A DNA stretch of 64,000 nucleotides from Chitinophaga pinensis (GTDB lineage: Bacteria; Bacteroidota; Bacteroidia; NS11-12g; UBA955), in assembly GCA_945888525.1 (NCBI GenBank), contig CAMDAF010000010.1, positions 1 to 64,000 on the forward strand. Direction: 5' to 3'. The notes under the pieces were generated by a model. That model did no database searches. It worked only from the letters and a program-made list of their open reading frames with translations, and was not told the origin of the DNA. Made by a program: the position numbers and the translations under genes. Of the stretch, positions 59,403-64,000 are shown piece by piece (within the stretch, counting starts at the first letter, position 1; each line of letters starts with the position of its first letter).

Positions 59403-62105
59403 TTAATGATTTATATGCAAAACTTGATTTTTTTGCTTCTCGTCACAAGTCATTTTAACCAAATATGTTCCAGAAGAAATCGAATTTAAGTCTATTTTTT
59501 CGCCATTTTTTACATCGATTTCTAAGACCAATTTGCCACTTACATCTGTAATTTTCACATTGATTTTTTGAGCAAGATTGCTTTGAATTTGAATATATTC
59601 TGAGCTGGGATTGGGATAAAAATCCATATAATCCATATTATTTTGATTGACTGCAGTAAAATTGCGAAGGGTAATTGTTGTGTCTTTTTTGCCGCAATTT
59701 CCGTCAGCAATTAACTTAACTGTTTTTAAATTAGCATTTGTGTATTGATGTACTGGATTTTTTTCAATACTGCTATCGCCATCGCCAAAATACCATTTGT
59801 ATGTCATGTTGCTGCCTCTAGATTGGTTGATGAAACCCACTTTATTATTTGCATAATAACTATAGCCAAATGAAGCTTCGGTAAAAGTGTCATTTTCAAT
59901 ATTGACAATATTATTTTTTGTATAAATTTGATTGGTATTATTGTTTCCTGGGCATGAAATACTCAGAGTTGCATTTTTATTGCCTGGGGCATTGTATATA
60001 ACATTGTGTGGACCTTTACCATTTGCTGTGCTAGGAAAACCACCCGGAAATGACCATGCCCAATTACCCGCATACGCATCGCTTGAGTCGATATAATAAA
60101 CAGGCTCGTTAATACAAGCCGATAGTTTATTGGTATAATAATTTAACTTAGACAACTTGATGCTTATTGTGGTGTCTCGCGTATTGCAGGTATTTGAGCT
60201 AAATAGTTTAACATTATAAGTTCCACCCTGAGAATAGGTATGTGATGGATTATTGTTAGTTGATGAATCACCATCTCCAAAATACCATTTAGAGCTGACA
60301 GTGTTATTGGAGGTATTTGTAAATGTGATATTCCCTTTTTCCGCTGCCAAATAAGAGAAATTAGGATACATCTTACTGTCAGTTTGTACCGTTAGGTTTT
60401 TGTTTTTTACAAGGTTACCAGTTATGGTGCTTATGGTTAATTTAATTGTTTTTGTTCCTCCCACAGAATAAACACAATTGTGAGGTCCTTTTCCGGAAGC
60501 CGTTGCTGGTGTTGCATTTGCGCCAAAGTCCCATGCGTAAGCCGAAATGTTTCCTGAGGAAGAGTCTGTAAATGTAATTTGGTCATTTTTGCAAATAGGA
60601 TTCTTAGACAACCTGAAGTTGGCATTAGGTGCTACGATCGCACAATTGCCAGAATTAAGTTTGCTATGAATGCTTTTGCCGCATACAGACGTGCCACTTT
60701 TGTTGATTACATAGTTGCCTGCATTGATATCGTCGGTGCTTAAATTTGGTTTATTTTGCCCATTAGCAATTGAATAGTGCATCACAACAGCGCTATTGAT
60801 AACATGGCCCATTTGATGACCATGTCCAAGTTCGTGGGTAGCAACCGATTCAAAGTGAAATTGATTGCTTGTGGCCTGGGTTGTGCCATAGGTCCAGTTG
60901 GTGGTATTTGTAGGTCTAATTCTAAAACGAATATCCAATTCATTCACGAACCATTTAAGCCCGGGATTAAAGCAGCCTGACCAATAGCTAAAACATTGCG
61001 CTAAAACACCATTCGGCATGTTGTTTAAGGTATCCCAAGCACACATATTTACTCCATCTGGTTTAATTGCACTATGGCTTAAATGTCCTAATGTGTCCCA
61101 ATTAATAAAAGTGCCACAACGCCATCTTTCTAAACTTCTTATAAATGCGCCCCTTGCGCCAGCAGAATCATAAAATCTTTGATTCAATTTCCATGTAATA
61201 CCATTGCTGCTATTCATGCCAATTTGCTGCGTTTCAAATCCAATAGAATCCCCGCTTACAACGTTTAAATGGGCGTAAGAGACCTTTAAGGTGTCTGTCG
61301 ATGTGGTGATGCCATTGCCGGCAATTACCAATCTTATTTTGCCTGTGCCTGCTTTTGTTCTGACTATTAATTTGATCATCGTATCAGACCAAGAAATAAA
61401 ATCTCTTTTTAGGGCCTTTATATAACTGGCGCCGCCGTCATCTGCATTTTTAAATTGAACACTGCTGGTATCTTTTGTTGGCTTGAAATTTAGACCTTTA
61501 ATGGTCAGTATTGTAGAGGTCCCAGATGATAAAGTTTTTGGAGAAATTGAACTTACACTTGGCGTTGCTCTTTTATTGCTGATTGTAACTTTTGTTAAAA
61601 GACTATTAATGTCAATATTCGGTAATTTCGTTATACTTTTGATTTTATTTTGAATTGAAAAAGCTGGGTAGATATTAAAGATGTCACTTGCAGTGCCAGT
61701 ATACTTGTCGATTTTAATATATCCTTGCGGTCCACTTTCTGACACCCATTCTCCATCTTTTTGAACCAATAGAAATATACCTATGTCTCCTAATTCTAAT
61801 TCCAATTCTGGTTCAACCTTAACCGCTTTATCTCCAACTTGACCCCCCAAAGTTATGATGTTAATCTTGTTTGCTTTAAGAAGCTCCGAACCTCTGAAAA
61901 CGCTACTTAAAAGCAATTCATGGGAGGTAAAAATCATACTATGGTCTGCATTCCAATAAGAAATTTGTGCGTTTACTTTTGCTTCAACAATTAAAGTAGA
62001 AGGACTAACTCTGGTCTCAAGGCTCAGAGGAACTAAAACACATTCAGATTTTAGTAGATCAAGATGAAGTACAATAATGGAAAATAGTAAAAAGATTTTT
62101 TTCAT
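59403..62105 (-). CDS. Secreted metzincin-like metalloprotease with IPT/TIG-like and PKD domains and T9SS type A sorting domain
   Basis: Zinc motif 'HELGHGHQMGH' and Met-turn-like 'VVMHYSI'; IPT 'PSVSSISPKTLSSGTSTILTIKGLNF'; PKD 'WYFGDGDSSTNNNPSHTYSQGGTYNVKLF' twice; C-terminal 'FYPNPSSEYIQIQSNLAQKINVKITDVSGKLV'. Confidence 0.87.
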   Translation of the reverse strand: MKKIFLLFSIIVLHLDLLKSECVLVPLSLETRVSPSTLIVEAKVNAQISYWNADHSMIFTSHELLLSSVFRGSELLKANKINIITLGGQVGDKAVKVEPELELELGDIGIFLLVQKDGEWVSESGPQGYIKIDKYTGTASDIFNIYPAFSIQNKIKSITKLPNIDINSLLTKVTISNKRATPSVSSISPKTLSSGTSTILTIKGLNFKPTKDTSSVQFKNADDGGASYIKALKRDFISWSDTMIKLIVRTKAGTGKIRLVIAGNGITTSTDTLKVSYAHLNVVSGDSIGFETQQIGMNSSNGITWKLNQRFYDSAGARGAFIRSLERWRCGTFINWDTLGHLSHSAIKPDGVNMCAWDTLNNMPNGVLAQCFSYWSGCFNPGLKWFVNELDIRFRIRPTNTTNWTYGTTQATSNQFHFESVATHELGHGHQMGHVINSAVVMHYSIANGQNKPNLSTDDINAGNYVINKSGTSVCGKSIHSKLNSGNCAIVAPNANFRLSKNPICKNDQITFTDSSSGNISAYAWDFGANATPATASGKGPHNCVYSVGGTKTIKLTISTITGNLVKNKNLTVQTDSKMYPNFSYLAAEKGNITFTNTSNNTVSSKWYFGDGDSSTNNNPSHTYSQGGTYNVKLFSSNTCNTRDTTISIKLSKLNYYTNKLSACINEPVYYIDSSDAYAGNWAWSFPGGFPSTANGKGPHNVIYNAPGNKNATLSISCPGNNNTNQIYTKNNIVNIENDTFTEASFGYSYYANNKVGFINQSRGSNMTYKWYFGDGDSSIEKNPVHQYTNANLKTVKLIADGNCGKKDTTITLRNFTAVNQNNMDYMDFYPNPSSEYIQIQSNLAQKINVKITDVSGKLVLEIDVKNGEKIDLNSISSGTYLVKMTCDEKQKNQVLHINH

Positions 62106-62141
62106 GTATGGAGTATAATTAAGTTTATGTTTAATACAAAT

Positions 62142-63470
62142 TTAATGGTATTTTAAATAAATTGCCAAAGCCTGCATGGTTTCCTGACTAATTTTGTGTG
62201 CTTCGCTACAGGTGCTTGGCAATAGAGCTATAATAGATTTGTTTGCATCTAATAACACCAATTGAGATTTCCTATCGCTTGTATTAATTTTTTTATCTGT
62301 TAAAATATCACTAATTTTTTTATGGCCACTTAATCCAAGAGCTTGCATTTTATCCGCGGCTTCCCAAGTTCTTATCAGCAAGGGGAATTGACACTTTGTC
62401 GAGTCAAAAAACAGTGTATTTTCCTGGCTAAAATCAACCTCATTTTTTGGTATAGCTTTGAATGTTATATCAATTTCTTGAAAGCTAGCGCTGTCCTGAA
62501 AGGAGTTAATTATTTGAGAATAGGAATCAAAAGACGTTTTTTTTCTAAGATCAAAACCGCCCCGTTCTCTGGTAATTTGCCAATCATTTGAGTAAATTAC
62601 TGAGCCCAAAACGATAGAATCAATTTTCTCAAATGGTTTTAAACTTACAGCATTGAATCCATATTTTTTCAAACAATAGTAAAGCAAGATATTGGGTCGA
62701 ATAATATTTTCAAATATGGAATCAGGAATGCAGAATGCACCATTACTGAGCGTTACATTAGATTCCCATAAATTATTTAATATGTTTTCAGATAGTTTTT
62801 CAAATTCATTGATATGGCTAGAAACATTGTAAAATACTTCATCAATTTTTGGCTCAATTTTCTCAAATTCAGGTACAATATGGTGTCTAATTTTATTTCT
62901 CAGATAGCTGTCGCCGTCATTGCTTTGGTCGTGTCTAAATTCAATTTCTTGCGCTTGAATGCGTGAAAGAATTTCAGATCTACTGATGTATAGAAGAGGG
63001 CGAATAAGGTATCCATTTTTATTTTGGATGCCGTGCAAGCCAGAAATACCAGTAGAGCGCATCATATTGATTAACATGGTTTCTGTGTTATCAGATTTAT
63101 GGTGGGCTGTTAGCACATACCTATAATTTTCGCTAATTCTAAGTTCATCAAACCAATCATACCTTAGTTTTCTTGCTATTTCTTGTGTGCCTAGTTTTAA
63201 TTTTTTGGCTTCATCTTTTGTGTCAAATAACTTGACATGACAAACAATTTTATGCTGCTCACAAAGATCCTTGACAAACTGCTCATCTAAATCACTTTCA
63301 GTTCCTCTAAGTTGAAAATTACAATGTGCAACCGAAAATTTATAGCCACTTTGTAACAATAAATGGAACAAAAACACACTGTCCTGTCCACCGCTAATAG
63401 CGAGCAAAAGCTTGTCTTCTTTTGAAAAGAGTTGATTTTCTTGGATGTAGTTTTCAAAATCCGAAAGCAT
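62142..63470 (-). CDS. tilS: tRNA(Ile)-lysidine synthetase
   Basis: PP-loop 'LLLAISGGQDSVFLFHLL'; 'VAHCNFQLRGTESDLDEQFV'; 'LTAHHKSDNTETMLINMMRSTGISGLHGI'. Confidence 0.95.
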   Translation of the reverse strand: MLSDFENYIQENQLFSKEDKLLLAISGGQDSVFLFHLLLQSGYKFSVAHCNFQLRGTESDLDEQFVKDLCEQHKIVCHVKLFDTKDEAKKLKLGTQEIARKLRYDWFDELRISENYRYVLTAHHKSDNTETMLINMMRSTGISGLHGIQNKNGYLIRPLLYISRSEILSRIQAQEIEFRHDQSNDGDSYLRNKIRHHIVPEFEKIEPKIDEVFYNVSSHINEFEKLSENILNNLWESNVTLSNGAFCIPDSIFENIIRPNILLYYCLKKYGFNAVSLKPFEKIDSIVLGSVIYSNDWQITRERGGFDLRKKTSFDSYSQIINSFQDSASFQEIDITFKAIPKNEVDFSQENTLFFDSTKCQFPLLIRTWEAADKMQALGLSGHKKISDILTDKKINTSDRKSQLVLLDANKSIIALLPSTCSEAHKISQETMQALAIYLKYH

Positions 63471-63484
63471 GGCACTAATTTTGA

Positions 63485-63492
63485 CAAAGGTA
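63485..63492 (-). promoter_or_regulatory. -7 element TACCTTTG for tilS
   Basis: Minus strand TACCTTTG-N14-ATG. Confidence 0.4.
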
Positions 63493-63527
63493 AGAAATAG
63501 ATTTTTATTCCGATTATTGCTTAAACT

Positions 63528-64000
63528 TTGAAAAAGTATAAACTTTTAATATTAATAGTATTGTCAGCCCAGATTTCATTATTTAGCCAAACTAAAGTTG
63601 AAATTTTAGGCGGAGAGCGGATGTATGGAAACCAAGTAAAAAACTACTTGTATATAGTCAAAGGTGTCGTTATCAGACACAATGGTGTTACCATTCAATG
63701 TGATAGTGCCATTCGCAAAATAGATGATGGCGTAATTGAAGGTTTTGGAAATATTTTTATCTATCAAGCCGATACTTTTACGCTTTCAGGAGGCGATTAT
63801 CTCAACTATGACGAAGCAAGTAAAATCGCTAAGGTTACAGGGAAGAACGTCATTTTAAAGGATCAGCAAATGACTTTGCTTACAACTTCAATTAATTATA
63901 ATATTCAAAATCAAGTTGGATATTATATGAATGGTGCAGATATTTTAAATGAAAATACGAGACTGAAAAGCAAAAGAGGGCATTACAATAGGAGAAGTAA
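63528..64000 (+). CDS. OstA-like (LptA/LptD N-terminal family) protein, truncated by the window edge
   Basis: Not in the ORF track. TTG start then KKYKLLILIVLSAQISLFSQTKVEILGGERMYGNQVKNYLYIVKGVVIRHNGVTIQCDSAIRKIDDGVIEGFGNIFIYQADTFTLSGGDYLNYDEASKIAKVTG, open to base 64000. A TAA lies just upstream in frame (63522-63524). Confidence 0.8.
   Translation, partial: MKKYKLLILIVLSAQISLFSQTKVEILGGERMYGNQVKNYLYIVKGVVIRHNGVTIQCDSAIRKIDDGVIEGFGNIFIYQADTFTLSGGDYLNYDEASKIAKVTGKNVILKDQQMTLLTTSINYNIQNQVGYYMNGADILNENTRLKSKRGHYNRRS

Overview
The window is a 64 kb chromosomal segment from a member of the Bacteroidota. The support is AT-rich sequence, T9SS type A and type B sorting domains, TAnnTTTG-type promoters, and Bacteroidota-style operons. 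It is mostly ordinary housekeeping sequence: glyA, ileS, a DksA-like gene, lspA, thyA, an ftsX-like gene, uppP, purM, proS, leuS, a glutamate/leucine-type dehydrogenase, psd, dut, hflX, tilS, an envC/DUF4292/TPR/nucleotidyltransferase/dut/flippase cluster, and an OstA-like gene truncated at the right edge. Interspersed are five large secreted T9SS cargo proteins: two tandem GEVED/DUF5011 paralogues, a 2420-aa type B protein, a BNR/sortilin-like protein and a metzincin-like PKD protein. I found no CRISPR array, prophage, intact IS, rRNA or tRNA. The observations most worth a second look are: (i) a decayed rarA (AAA+ recombination factor) relic with an internal deletion and frameshifts upstream of ileS; (ii) the nearly identical last ~190 bp, including 3'UTR and terminator, of two otherwise diverged tandem adhesin genes, which looks like gene conversion; (iii) a possible degenerate Fic-fold orphan protein; (iv) a Rieske-like lipoprotein lacking the histidine ligands; (v) a recurrent arrangement of predicted leaderless or near-leaderless promoters, including a divergent pair that would drive a TTG-initiated 7.3 kb gene. 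I did not find a convincing new multi-gene system. All family calls are by eye from the translations; no searches were run.
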